A stretch of DNA of 64,000 nt from positions 2,666,001-2,730,000 of the forward strand of contig NZ_JAPELY010000001.1 in NCBI RefSeq assembly GCF_026343295.1, written 5' to 3'. How positions within the stretch are numbered: the first letter of the stretch is position 1; each line of letters begins with the position of its first letter. Below the pieces are notes generated by a model that saw only the letters and a program-made list of their open reading frames with translations, was not told the DNA's origin and did no database searches. Origin of the DNA: Streptomyces sp. NBC_00083. Its GTDB lineage: Bacteria; Actinomycetota; Actinomycetes; Streptomycetales; Streptomycetaceae. Shown here in pieces: positions 41,810 to 49,890 of this stretch. The position numbers and the translations under genes are program-made.

Positions 41810-42769
41810 ATGACAGGATCCGCCTCGCCCGACGTGCTGCGCGCGCCGCTCGTCGTCGAGTTCCCCTTCACCCGGTCCCTCGGGCCGGTCCAGAGCGCCT
41901 TCCTCACCGGGCTGCGTGAGCGCCACGTGCTGGGGGTGCGGACCGGGGCCGGCGAGGTGCTCGTGCCGCCCGTCGAGTACGACCCCGTCACCGCGGAGGA
42001 GATTCGCGAACTCGTCGAGGTCGCCCCCACCGGCACCGTCACCACCTGGGCCTGGAACCCCGCCCCGCGCCGCGACCAGCCGCTCGACCGCCCCTTCGCC
42101 TGGGTGCTGGTACGGCTCGACGGCGCCGACACCTCCCTCCTGCACGCCCTGGACGCGCCGGGCCCCGACGCCGTCCGCAGCGGGATGCGCGTACGGATCC
42201 GGTGGGCCGCGGACCGTACCGGCGCCATCACCGACATCGCCTGCTTCGAACCCGGTGAGGCCGAGGAGGGAGACCGGCAGGGCCCGCACAGCGGCGAGTT
42301 CGGCGAACGCGTCACCGGCATCGTCGCGCCCGCCCGGCTCGACTACACCTACAGCCCCGGCCGCGCCCAGTCCGCCTACATCGGCGGCCTCTCCGCCCGC
42401 AAGACCGTGGGCGAACGCTGCCCCAGGTGCCAGAAGGTGTACGTGCCGCCCAGGGGTGCCTGTCCCACCTGTGGTGTCGCCACACAGGAACGGGTGGAGG
42501 TCGGCCCCGCCGGCACCGTGACCACGTTCTGCATCGTCAACATCAAGGCGAAGAACCTGGACATCGAGGTGCCGTACGTCTACGCGCACATCGCCCTCGA
42601 CGGCGCCGGCCTCGCCCTGCACGGCCGGATCGGCGGCATCCCCTACGACCAGGTGCGGATGGGGCTGCGGGTCGAACCCGTCTGGAGCGAGGGCGGCCGC
42701 TACCCCGACCACTACCGGCCCACCGGCGAACCCGACGCCGACTACGACACGTACAAGGAGCTGATCTGA
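41810..42769 (+). CDS. Double OB-fold DUF35 protein, Rv3521-like
   Basis: 319 residues with two related halves. Half one (about 10-140) includes FTRSLGPVQSAFLTGLRERHVLGVRT and has no zinc cysteines. Half two (about 165-300) includes PGRAQSAYIGGLSARKTVGERC and a zinc ribbon CPRC-x11-CPTC-type (CPRCQKVYVPPRGACPTCG), then the OB-fold acyl-CoA-binding part (VEVGPAGTVTTFCIVN ... YVYAHIALDGAGLALHGRI). DUF35 proteins are obligate partners of thiolase-like lipid-transfer proteins, for example in the Ltp2 aldolase. Arrangement and length match M. tuberculosis Rv3521. AAGGAG precedes the ATG at 41810. It shares one base with the next gene (TGATG). Confidence 0.88.
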   Translation: MTGSASPDVLRAPLVVEFPFTRSLGPVQSAFLTGLRERHVLGVRTGAGEVLVPPVEYDPVTAEEIRELVEVAPTGTVTTWAWNPAPRRDQPLDRPFAWVLVRLDGADTSLLHALDAPGPDAVRSGMRVRIRWAADRTGAITDIACFEPGEAEEGDRQGPHSGEFGERVTGIVAPARLDYTYSPGRAQSAYIGGLSARKTVGERCPRCQKVYVPPRGACPTCGVATQERVEVGPAGTVTTFCIVNIKAKNLDIEVPYVYAHIALDGAGLALHGRIGGIPYDQVRMGLRVEPVWSEGGRYPDHYRPTGEPDADYDTYKELI

Positions 42770-43830
42770 TGGCGCCCACCCCTCCCGCCCGGGACGTGGC
42801 GATCGTGGCGTTCGCGCAGAGCGACCACCGGCGCCGCACCGACGAACTCTCCGAGGTCGAACTCCTGATGCCGGTGCTGCACCAGGTCCTCGACGCCACC
42901 GGCCTGAAGACCAGCGACATCGGCTTCACCTGCTCCGGATCGAGCGACTACCTGGCCGGCCGCGCCTTCTCCTTCACCATGGCGCTCGACGGCGTGGGCG
43001 CCTGGCCGCCGATCGCCGAGTCCCACGTGGAGATGGACGGCGCCTGGGCGCTCTACGAGGCCTGGGTCAAGATCCTCACCGGCGAGGCCGACACCGCGCT
43101 CGTCTACGGGTACGGCAAGTCCTCGCCGGGCGAGCTCCGCGATGTCCTGACCCGGCAGCTCGACCCCTACTACGTGGCGCCGCTGTGGCCCGACTCCGTA
43201 GCGCTCGCCGCCCTCCAGGCGCAGTCCCTCATCGACGCCGGCGTCACCGACGAACCGGCGCTCGCCGCCATCGCCACCCGCAGCCGGGACGCCGCGACGG
43301 CCAACTCCCATGCCCAGGTGGCTGGTTCACGCCCCCAGGGGGAGTACCTGGTCCGGCCGCTGCGGACCGGGGACTGCCCGCCCGTCGGCGACGGCGCGGC
43401 CGCCGTCATCCTCGCCGCGGGCGACCGGGCCCGCGAACTGTGCGAGCGGCCCGCCTGGATCCGCGGCATGGACCACCGCATCGAGGCGCACTCCCTCGGC
43501 GTCCGCGACCTCACCGACTCGCCGTCCGCGCGGCTCGCCGCCGAACGGGCCGGAGCCTTCCAACGGCCCGTCGACACCGCCGAGTTGCACGCCCCCTTCA
43601 CCTCGCAGGAGGTGGTCCTGCGCAAGGCCCTGAAGCTCGGCGACGACGTCACCGTCAACCCGTCGGGCGGCGCGCTCGCCGCCAACCCGGTCATGGCCGC
43701 CGGGCTCATCCGGCTCGGCGAGGCCGCCGCCCGCATCCACCGCGGGGAGTCCGACCGGGCCCTCGCGCACGCCACGTCCGGCCCCTGCCTTCAGCAGAAC
43801 CTGGTCGCCGTCCTGGAGGGGGAGTCATGA
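42769..43830 (+). CDS. Thiolase-fold protein lacking the catalytic cysteine, Ltp4-like
   Basis: 353 residues of thiolase fold (lipid-transfer protein branch). Conserved frame: VAIVAFAQSDHRRRTDELSEVELL, GFTCSGSSDYLAGRAFSF, VYGYGKSS, VGDGAAAVILAAGDRA, and NPSGGALAANPVMAAGLIRLGEAA. At the place of the nucleophile it reads SHVEMDGAWAL, so the cysteine is absent, and the usual GHP histidine is ANP. It therefore cannot do normal thiolysis. Retro-aldolases such as Ltp2 show the same losses and pair with DUF35 proteins. Corresponds by position to Rv3522. Starts on the last base of the DUF35 stop. Confidence 0.87.
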   Translation: MAPTPPARDVAIVAFAQSDHRRRTDELSEVELLMPVLHQVLDATGLKTSDIGFTCSGSSDYLAGRAFSFTMALDGVGAWPPIAESHVEMDGAWALYEAWVKILTGEADTALVYGYGKSSPGELRDVLTRQLDPYYVAPLWPDSVALAALQAQSLIDAGVTDEPALAAIATRSRDAATANSHAQVAGSRPQGEYLVRPLRTGDCPPVGDGAAAVILAAGDRARELCERPAWIRGMDHRIEAHSLGVRDLTDSPSARLAAERAGAFQRPVDTAELHAPFTSQEVVLRKALKLGDDVTVNPSGGALAANPVMAAGLIRLGEAAARIHRGESDRALAHATSGPCLQQNLVAVLEGES

Positions 43831-44993
43831 GCAAGGAACCCGTGGCCGTCGTCGGCGTCGGCCAGACCAAGCACGTGGCCGCCCGGCACGACGTCTCCAT
43901 CGCGGGACTGGTCCGCGAGGCCGCCCGACGGGCCCTCGACGACGCCGAGTTGACCTGGTCCGACATCGACGCCGTCGTCATCGGCAAGGCGCCCGACTTC
44001 TTCGAGGGCGTCATGATGCCGGAGCTGTACCTCGCCGACGCGCTCGGCGCGGTCGGCAAGCCCATGCTGCGGGTGCACACCGCAGGATCGGTCGGCGGCT
44101 CCACCGCGCTCGTCGCCTCCAACCTGGTCGCCGCCCGCGTCCACACCACCGTGCTCACCCTCGCCTTCGAGAAGCAGTCCGAGTCCAACGCCATGTGGGG
44201 CCTCTCCCTGCCCATCCCGTTCACGCAGCCGCTCCTGGCCGGCGCCGGAGGGTTCTTCGCACCGCACGTACGGGCCTACATGCGGCGCACCGGCGCCCCC
44301 GACACGGTGGGCTCGCTCGTCGCGTACAAGGACCGCCGCAACGCTTTGAAGAACCCCTACGCGCACCTCCACGAGCACGACATCACCCTGGAGAAGGTCC
44401 AGGCCTCACCGATGCTGTGGGACCCGATCCGCTACTCCGAGACGTGCCCCTCCTCCGACGGCGCCTGCGCGATGATCCTCACCGACCGGGCGGGCGCGGC
44501 CCGCGCGCCGCGCCCCGCCGCCTGGGTGCACGGCGGCGCCATGCGCAGCGAGCCGACCCTGTTCGCAGGCAAGGACTTCGTCTCGCCCCAGGCGGGCAAG
44601 GACTGCGCGGCCGACGTGTACCGGCAGGCCGGCATCGCCGACCCCCGGCGCGAGATCGACGCGGTCGAGATGTACGTCCCGTTCTCCTGGTACGAACCCA
44701 TGTGGCTGGAGAACCTCGGCTTCGCCGCCGAGGGCGCGGGCTGGAAACTCACCGAGTCCGGTGTGACGGAACTCGACGGAGACCTGCCGGTGAACCCGTC
44801 GGGCGGCGTCCTGTCCACCAACCCCATCGGCGCGTCCGGCATGATCCGGTTCGCGGAGGCCGCCCTGCAGGTGCGCGGCGAGGCGGGTGAACACCAGGTG
44901 GAGGGGGCCCGCAGGGCGCTCGGCCACGCCTATGGCGGCGGCGCCCAGTTCTTCGCCATGTGGCTGGTCGGCGCCGAACCCCCCACCCGCTGA
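43827..44993 (+). CDS. Thiolase-fold protein with Ser at the catalytic Cys position, Ltp3-like
   Basis: 388 residues, SCP-x/lipid-transfer thiolase branch: EPVAVVGVGQTKHVAARHDVSIAGLV at the start, then VHTAGSVGGSTALVASNLV, VLTLAFEKQSESN, SDGACAMILTDRAGA, and NPSGGVLSTNPIGASGMIRFAEAAL. Aligning GSTAL with the human SCP2 thiolase puts a serine where the nucleophilic cysteine belongs, and the GHP histidine is asparagine (TNPIGASG). Acts probably with the preceding protein and the DUF35 partner as a heteromeric aldolase or acyl-binding complex. Start overlaps the previous stop in ATGA (43827-43830). Corresponds by position to Rv3523. Confidence 0.88.
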   Translation: MSKEPVAVVGVGQTKHVAARHDVSIAGLVREAARRALDDAELTWSDIDAVVIGKAPDFFEGVMMPELYLADALGAVGKPMLRVHTAGSVGGSTALVASNLVAARVHTTVLTLAFEKQSESNAMWGLSLPIPFTQPLLAGAGGFFAPHVRAYMRRTGAPDTVGSLVAYKDRRNALKNPYAHLHEHDITLEKVQASPMLWDPIRYSETCPSSDGACAMILTDRAGAARAPRPAAWVHGGAMRSEPTLFAGKDFVSPQAGKDCAADVYRQAGIADPRREIDAVEMYVPFSWYEPMWLENLGFAAEGAGWKLTESGVTELDGDLPVNPSGGVLSTNPIGASGMIRFAEAALQVRGEAGEHQVEGARRALGHAYGGGAQFFAMWLVGAEPPTR

Positions 44994-45101
44994 CGGCGGT
45001 CCACGGCGGACGGGTCCCGGCAGTCCCACCGCGGCCTGTCCGTCACAGCGGACGATCGCTAGGGTGGCCCCGGACGAGAAGAACCGGGGAGGAGCACGGA
45101 C

Positions 45102-45365
45102 GTGGCCGACACCACCACCCAGCACACCTTGCGGAACCCTGCGGGGCACACCCCTTCCGGCTGGGACAAGCCGGAGCTCGATTTCAGCGGGGCCGAGTGG
45201 CAGTCGAGCAGCCGGGGGGCGGGGGACGTCCAGATCGCCTTCGTCGAGGGCTTCATCGCCCTGCGCAACAGCGGCAGTCCCGGCAGCCCGCCCCTGGTGT
45301 TCAGCCCCGGGGAGTGGCGGGCCTTCGTGATCAACGCGCGGGACGGCGAGTTCGACCTCACCTGA
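45102..45365 (+). CDS. DUF397 protein
   Basis: 87-residue soluble protein. The DUF397 signature is clear: DFSGAEWQSSSRGAGDVQIAFVEGFIALRNSGSPGSPPLVFSPGEWRAFVINARDGEFD. GTG start at 45102 with GGAGGAG eight bases upstream. DUF397 genes normally sit beside an XRE-type (Scr1-like) regulator and act as its small partner or antitoxin-like companion. No such regulator flanks this one, so it is an orphan within the window. A long hairpin follows at 45390. Confidence 0.92.
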   Translation: MADTTTQHTLRNPAGHTPSGWDKPELDFSGAEWQSSSRGAGDVQIAFVEGFIALRNSGSPGSPPLVFSPGEWRAFVINARDGEFDLT

Positions 45366-45389
45366 CCCCGCCGGCCCCGGGCCGGAGCC

Positions 45390-45442
45390 GGGACGGCGGC
45401 CTCGACGGGCCCTGTGTACGAGCCCGTCGAGGCCGCCGTCCC
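45390..45442. terminator. 21-bp hairpin between DUF397 and terpene synthase genes
   Basis: A perfect 21-bp stem (45390-45410 with 45422-45442) and an 11-base loop. It begins 25 bases after the DUF397 stop and ends 17 bases before the terpene synthase stop on the other strand, so it is placed to end both transcripts. Confidence 0.85.
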
Positions 45443-45458
45443 TGTCCGCGAACCCCGC

Positions 45459-46520
45459 TCAGCCCTCGGCGGCCTGCTCGGGGAAGAGCTGGGCCCAGGG
45501 CCGCTGGCGGCCTTCGCTGACGGCGGCGATGCCGGCCTCGCCGTACCGTGCGGTCTCCCGGGACCAGGCCAGATTGCCGCTCATCAGGGCGCGCATGCCG
45601 TCGACGTAATCGTCCACCTGCCACCGCAGCTCCTTGGCGAGCCCGGTCGCGTCCAGGCTCGCGCCCAGCTCGACGGTCAGCTCCTGGAAGCGGGCGACCC
45701 GCGCGTTGGCCAGGGCCGCCACCCGCCGCAACGCCTGCTCGACGGTGCACATCTCCTGCCGCAGCAGAATGATCACGCTGTTGTTGACGTCGCCGGCCGC
45801 CAGCTCCTTGTCCACCGACACCATGTCGTTGACGAAGATCACCACATCGGCCGTGATCTCCCGCATCTCGGCCAGCGGCTCGCCCTCGTGCAACTCCTTG
45901 GGAAGGGTGTAGCCGCCGCAGCGCTCCACCAGGTCGAGACAGGGCTGCACGCCTATGGAGTCACGCCGGCCGCGCAGGAAGCCGGGGAGCGACAGGGTGC
46001 CGCTGCGGGTCCGGTTGAGGGCCTCCCAGTGATACGCCGTCAGATACGCGCGCCAGTGGGCGCGGAAGCGGTCCTGCCACAGCAACGGCGTGTCCGCGGT
46101 CACCCGCTGCCACAGATCACGGAAACTTTCGGCCAGCCGGTTGGTCACCTCACCGGGCACCGGCGGCGCGTCGCCCATGGTGCGCAGCACCGTGTCGACC
46201 TGCCGCAGCACCCCGTCGGGACTCTTCCCGAGCGGGCCGTCGAACTGGTCGTCGAAGACGAAGAACCAGGCGTTGAGATCGGTCGCCAGAGCAAGATGCG
46301 CGTCCGACGCGTCCGGATAGAAGTACGCCATCAGCCGTTCCAGGCCCATCGCGTCGTACTCGGCCGTCGCCTGCTCACCGGCGAGCATGCCGAACCGGTG
46401 GAGCCAGTCCAGTGTGTGCCGCCCCGCGCGTTCGTGCCGGGGATGCCGGCGCGCGGGGAAGGGAAGGTCGATGAGCCCGGTCCGCGTCCGGGCCGACCGG
46501 ACCCTGCCAGTGCTGCCCAT
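45459..46520 (-). CDS. Class I terpene cyclase
   Basis: 353-residue ionisation-type terpene synthase, cyclising a prenyl diphosphate, most likely farnesyl diphosphate given its size. The aspartate-rich metal motif is D90-D91-x-x-D94 (DDQFD), and the second metal motif is N231-x3-S235-x3-E239 in NDMVSVDKE; RY-like RYGEAG lies near the C-terminus. Both metal sites are intact, so it should be active. The ATG at 46520 has AAGGAGG upstream. The product cannot be predicted. It stands divergent from a large LAL regulator, and no prenyltransferase or P450 lies beside it; a P450/ferredoxin pair is 13 kb away. Confidence 0.93.
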   Translation of the reverse strand: MGSTGRVRSARTRTGLIDLPFPARRHPRHERAGRHTLDWLHRFGMLAGEQATAEYDAMGLERLMAYFYPDASDAHLALATDLNAWFFVFDDQFDGPLGKSPDGVLRQVDTVLRTMGDAPPVPGEVTNRLAESFRDLWQRVTADTPLLWQDRFRAHWRAYLTAYHWEALNRTRSGTLSLPGFLRGRRDSIGVQPCLDLVERCGGYTLPKELHEGEPLAEMREITADVVIFVNDMVSVDKELAAGDVNNSVIILLRQEMCTVEQALRRVAALANARVARFQELTVELGASLDATGLAKELRWQVDDYVDGMRALMSGNLAWSRETARYGEAGIAAVSEGRQRPWAQLFPEQAAEG

Positions 46521-46667
46521 ACGGCACCGCCTCCTTAGTACTCCATACGTCTTTCAATCATCAACGGGCCGGGCGCCGGGGTGAAGTCGTACGACGCCGG
46601 AGCCTTACAGCGCACCGGGGGCGTACGTGCGGGTCATGGCGCCCCTCCCCGGTGATCCGACTCAACC

Positions 46668-46677
46668 ATCCATGGAT
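46668..46677. promoter_or_regulatory. Palindrome in the terpene synthase/LAL intergenic region
   Basis: ATCCATGGAT, ten bases, perfectly self-complementary, 148 bases from the cyclase start and 104 from the regulator start. Next to it lies A+T-richer sequence (CAGCCAACTTAATGGG). TAGGCT at about 46747 is a candidate -10 for the regulator. Could be a site for the LAL protein; weak evidence. Confidence 0.4.
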
Positions 46678-46780
46678 TCAGCCAACTTAATGGGTCAAGG
46701 AGAAGACGGAAGACGGATATTCATGTCACGGTACGTGTCCGGGGCGTAGGCTCGGTGCTACTGCCAGAAGGGGAACCGCT

Positions 46781-49708
46781 GTGGCGGATACGAGGGGCCG
46801 GGGCGGGGTACCGCGCCGGATGCTCTTTGAGCGCGACGAAGAACTGATGCTGTTCGACAGCATGTTGGACGACCTGTGCGGCCGGGCGGGCGAGGGGAGC
46901 GCGCCCAACGGCGGCCTGCTCGCCATCGCCGGATCGGCCGGCCTCGGCAAGACCACGCTGGTGGCGGAGGTCCGCCGCAAGGCCGCGGCCCGCGGCTGCA
47001 CCCTGCTGGCCGCCCGCGGCAGCGAGCTGGAGGAGAGCGTGGCCTTCCACGTCGTCCGCCAGCTCGTACAGCCGGTGCTCGCGGCGTCGAGCGAGGAAGA
47101 ACACCGCAAGATACTGGGGAGTTGGTACGACATCGTCGCGCCCGCGGTCGGTCTCGTCGCGGGAAAGAGCGGCGTGGCACCCGACCCGCAGGGCGTCCGG
47201 GACGGACTGGACTGGCTCGTCACCCGCTTCGCCGTCCAGTACGCGCCGGTCGTGCTCGTGGTCGACGACGCGCACTGGGCGGACGAGGAGACGCTGGCCT
47301 GGCTCACCTCCTTCGCGCTGCGCGCCGGCGACCTGCCGCTCCTGATCGTCGTCGCCTACCGGCCCGAGGAACTGCCCCGGCACGCCGCCGAGTTCCGCCG
47401 GCTCGCCATGCGGCACGGCTCGCGCCCGCTGGACCTGTCGCCGTTCACCCCCGCCGCCGTCGCCGATCTGGTGCGTGACGTACTCGGCGAGGACGGCGAC
47501 GACCTGTTCGCCCGCGAATGCTGGACCCTGACCGCGGGCAACCCCTACGAAGCCGTCGAACTCGTCGCGAGGATCCGCGACCGCGGCATCAAACCGCAGT
47601 ACGTCAACGCCGGCGAACTGCGCGAACTGGCCTCCGCCGTCAGCGGCAACGGGCTCATCGAACGCATCGACCGGCTCGGCCCCTCCGTGGGGCGGCTCAC
47701 CTGGGCCGTCGCCGTGCTCGGCACCGACGCGGGACGCGAGATGGCCGCGGGTGTCGCCGGGCTCGGCGCCGAGGAGATGGCCGACGCCATCGAGCGGCTG
47801 CGCGAGGCGCGGATCTTCGCCCCCGAGCACGACCGCCTCGACCGGCTCGACTTCTTCCACCCGCTCGTCGGCACCGCCGTCTACCGGGCCATCCCCGCCG
47901 CGATGCGGGTCGCGATGCACGGGCAGGCCGCCTTCGCGGTGAGCGAGGCCGGACTCGGCCCCACGGCAGCCGCCCGGCACATCCTGGAGATGCACCCCGA
48001 GAGCGACCGGTGGGCCGTGCGCCAGCTGCGCGCCGCCGCCCGTGACTACCTGCGGGCCGGCGCACCCGACGCGGCACGCCGCTGTCTGGCCCGCGCCCTG
48101 CGCGAACCTCCCGCCCTGGAAGAACGCGCCGAGGTGCTCTTCGAACTGGGCTGCTCGGCGCTGCTCAACGAGCCCGCCACCACGGTCAACCACCTCAAGG
48201 CGGCACTCGAAGAGCCCGAACTCGCCCCGGAACTGCGCGAGGCCGTCACCTACCGGCTCGCGCAGGCGCTCGCGCACACCGACCGCATGGGGGAGGCCGC
48301 GGACGTCGTCGCCGCCGAGGCCAAGCACTCCACCAGCGCGCGCACCCGGCTGCGCATGCAGGCCGAGACCTTCCAGTGGAACGCTTTCCGCGCCGACGAG
48401 GAGGACTCACCGGCCCGCTCGCGCAGCCTGGCCCGGCTCGCCGAACACCTCACCGGGCGCGGCAAGGCCGAGCGGTACATCCTGGGCCTGCGCGCCTGGG
48501 ACGCGATGGTGCGCGGCGAACCCGCCGAGACCGCCCTGCGCTACGCCGAGGAAGCCCTTGAGGGCGGACTGCCCTGGACCGACGAGAACTGGGGCTTCGA
48601 GGTACCCGTCCTCGTCGCCCTCACCTTCATGTACTGCGACCAGCCCGGCCGTGCCGACGAACTGTTCAACGAGGGCATCGCCGAGTGCGAACGCAAGGGC
48701 TGGCGCGGCGCACACCTGTCCTTCGGCCTGACCCTGCTCGGCTACATCAAGTTCCACCGCGGCCGGCTCGCCGAGGCCGAGGACCTGGTGCACAGCGGAC
48801 TGCGGATCGCCGACCGGGTCGGACACCAGGTACCCGCCCAGTGGTTCGCGCTCGGCATCCTCATCGAGATCCTGCTCGCCCGCGGCCGGATCCAGGACGC
48901 GCAGGAGCTCTCGGACGACTACAACTACGGCCAGGTCGTGCCCAACGCCGTCGTCTACCCCGACTCCGAGACCGGCTACAGCGAACTCCTGATCGCCCGG
49001 GGGCTGCGCACCGACGCCGAGGAGCGGCTGCGGGCGGTGGGCCGCAGGCTGGAACCGCGCGGGATGCGCAATCCCATGTGGGCCCCGTGGCGTCCGCTGC
49101 TCGCCCAGACGATCGCGCACACCGACCCCGCGGAGGCCGCGGCCGTCGCGCAGGAAGGCGTCGACATCGCCCGGCGCTTCGGCACCCCGGGCGCCGTCGG
49201 CCGTGCCCTGTACGCGGCGGCCAAGGTCACATCGGGCGCCGACAGCCTCGCCCTGATGGCCGAGGCGGTCCGCCAGCTCGAACGCTCACCAGCGGCGTAC
49301 GAGCTGGCCCAGGCCCTCGTCGACCACGGCGCGATGCTCAGCCGCGCCGGGCTGCCCCAGGACGCGGCCGACCTCCTGATGCGCGGCCTGGAGAGCGCCG
49401 CGCTCTGCGGGGCCGACGCGCTGGCGGCCCGAGCGCGCGAGGAACTCGCCGCCTCCGGCCTGCGCCCGTTGCAGCTGCGCGCCACCGACTCCGACCTGCT
49501 CACCTCGCAGGAGAAGGCGGTCGCCGAGCTCGCGGCGCTCGACTGGGAGAACCAGCGGATCGCGGAGGAGCTCGGCTACAAGGAGCGCACCGTGGAGCTC
49601 CTGCTCTCCGGCGCCTTCCGCAAGCTCGGCACCGACCGCGGCGGCCTCGCGGGGCTCCTGCCCCACCAGGCCCGCGGCTCCGGCATCCGAGGCGTCCCAG
49701 GCCGCTGA
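46781..49708 (+). CDS. LAL-type LuxR regulator (ATPase plus TPR plus HTH)
   Basis: 975 residues. Walker A is GSAGLGKT 51-58, Walker B is VVLVVDDAHWADE near residue 160, followed by a STAND-type helical region and a long TPR-like helical array (residues 400-880, for example RAAARDYLRAGAPDAARRCLARAL). The C-terminal LuxR helix-turn-helix is LTSQEKAVAELAALDWENQRIAEELGYKERTVELLLSGAFRKLGT, slightly atypical. Large ATP-binding LuxR proteins activate antibiotic and sugar gene clusters. The GTG at 46781 follows AGAAGGGG. Divergent from the terpene cyclase, which is the natural target. Confidence 0.92.
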   Translation: MADTRGRGGVPRRMLFERDEELMLFDSMLDDLCGRAGEGSAPNGGLLAIAGSAGLGKTTLVAEVRRKAAARGCTLLAARGSELEESVAFHVVRQLVQPVLAASSEEEHRKILGSWYDIVAPAVGLVAGKSGVAPDPQGVRDGLDWLVTRFAVQYAPVVLVVDDAHWADEETLAWLTSFALRAGDLPLLIVVAYRPEELPRHAAEFRRLAMRHGSRPLDLSPFTPAAVADLVRDVLGEDGDDLFARECWTLTAGNPYEAVELVARIRDRGIKPQYVNAGELRELASAVSGNGLIERIDRLGPSVGRLTWAVAVLGTDAGREMAAGVAGLGAEEMADAIERLREARIFAPEHDRLDRLDFFHPLVGTAVYRAIPAAMRVAMHGQAAFAVSEAGLGPTAAARHILEMHPESDRWAVRQLRAAARDYLRAGAPDAARRCLARALREPPALEERAEVLFELGCSALLNEPATTVNHLKAALEEPELAPELREAVTYRLAQALAHTDRMGEAADVVAAEAKHSTSARTRLRMQAETFQWNAFRADEEDSPARSRSLARLAEHLTGRGKAERYILGLRAWDAMVRGEPAETALRYAEEALEGGLPWTDENWGFEVPVLVALTFMYCDQPGRADELFNEGIAECERKGWRGAHLSFGLTLLGYIKFHRGRLAEAEDLVHSGLRIADRVGHQVPAQWFALGILIEILLARGRIQDAQELSDDYNYGQVVPNAVVYPDSETGYSELLIARGLRTDAEERLRAVGRRLEPRGMRNPMWAPWRPLLAQTIAHTDPAEAAAVAQEGVDIARRFGTPGAVGRALYAAAKVTSGADSLALMAEAVRQLERSPAAYELAQALVDHGAMLSRAGLPQDAADLLMRGLESAALCGADALAARAREELAASGLRPLQLRATDSDLLTSQEKAVAELAALDWENQRIAEELGYKERTVELLLSGAFRKLGTDRGGLAGLLPHQARGSGIRGVPGR

Positions 49709-49774
49709 CCCCGCGCCACCCGGCCCCGGCCCCCTCCAGCCGTCCACGGCGGGGAGCCGGGGTCCTCGCGTCTC

Positions 49775-49799
49775 GCGCGAGCAGTTCCCCGCGCCCCTG
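49775..49799. repeat. Lone inverted copy of the AGGGGCGCGGGG-AACTGCGCG element
   Basis: GCAGTTCCCCGCGCCCCT (49781-49798) is the reverse complement of the short element seen at 954, 28495 and 28654. It stands without its usual partner block, in the gap after the LAL gene. It shows that the two parts of the repeat can be found apart. Confidence 0.65.
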
Positions 49800-49890
49800 A
49801 GCTACTCGATGCCGGGCGGGGCGGGGGCGACCCGCCCAGGGGGTTGGGCCCGGCTCCGCCGGGCGGCCCGGGGCACGTACCATTGACGGC

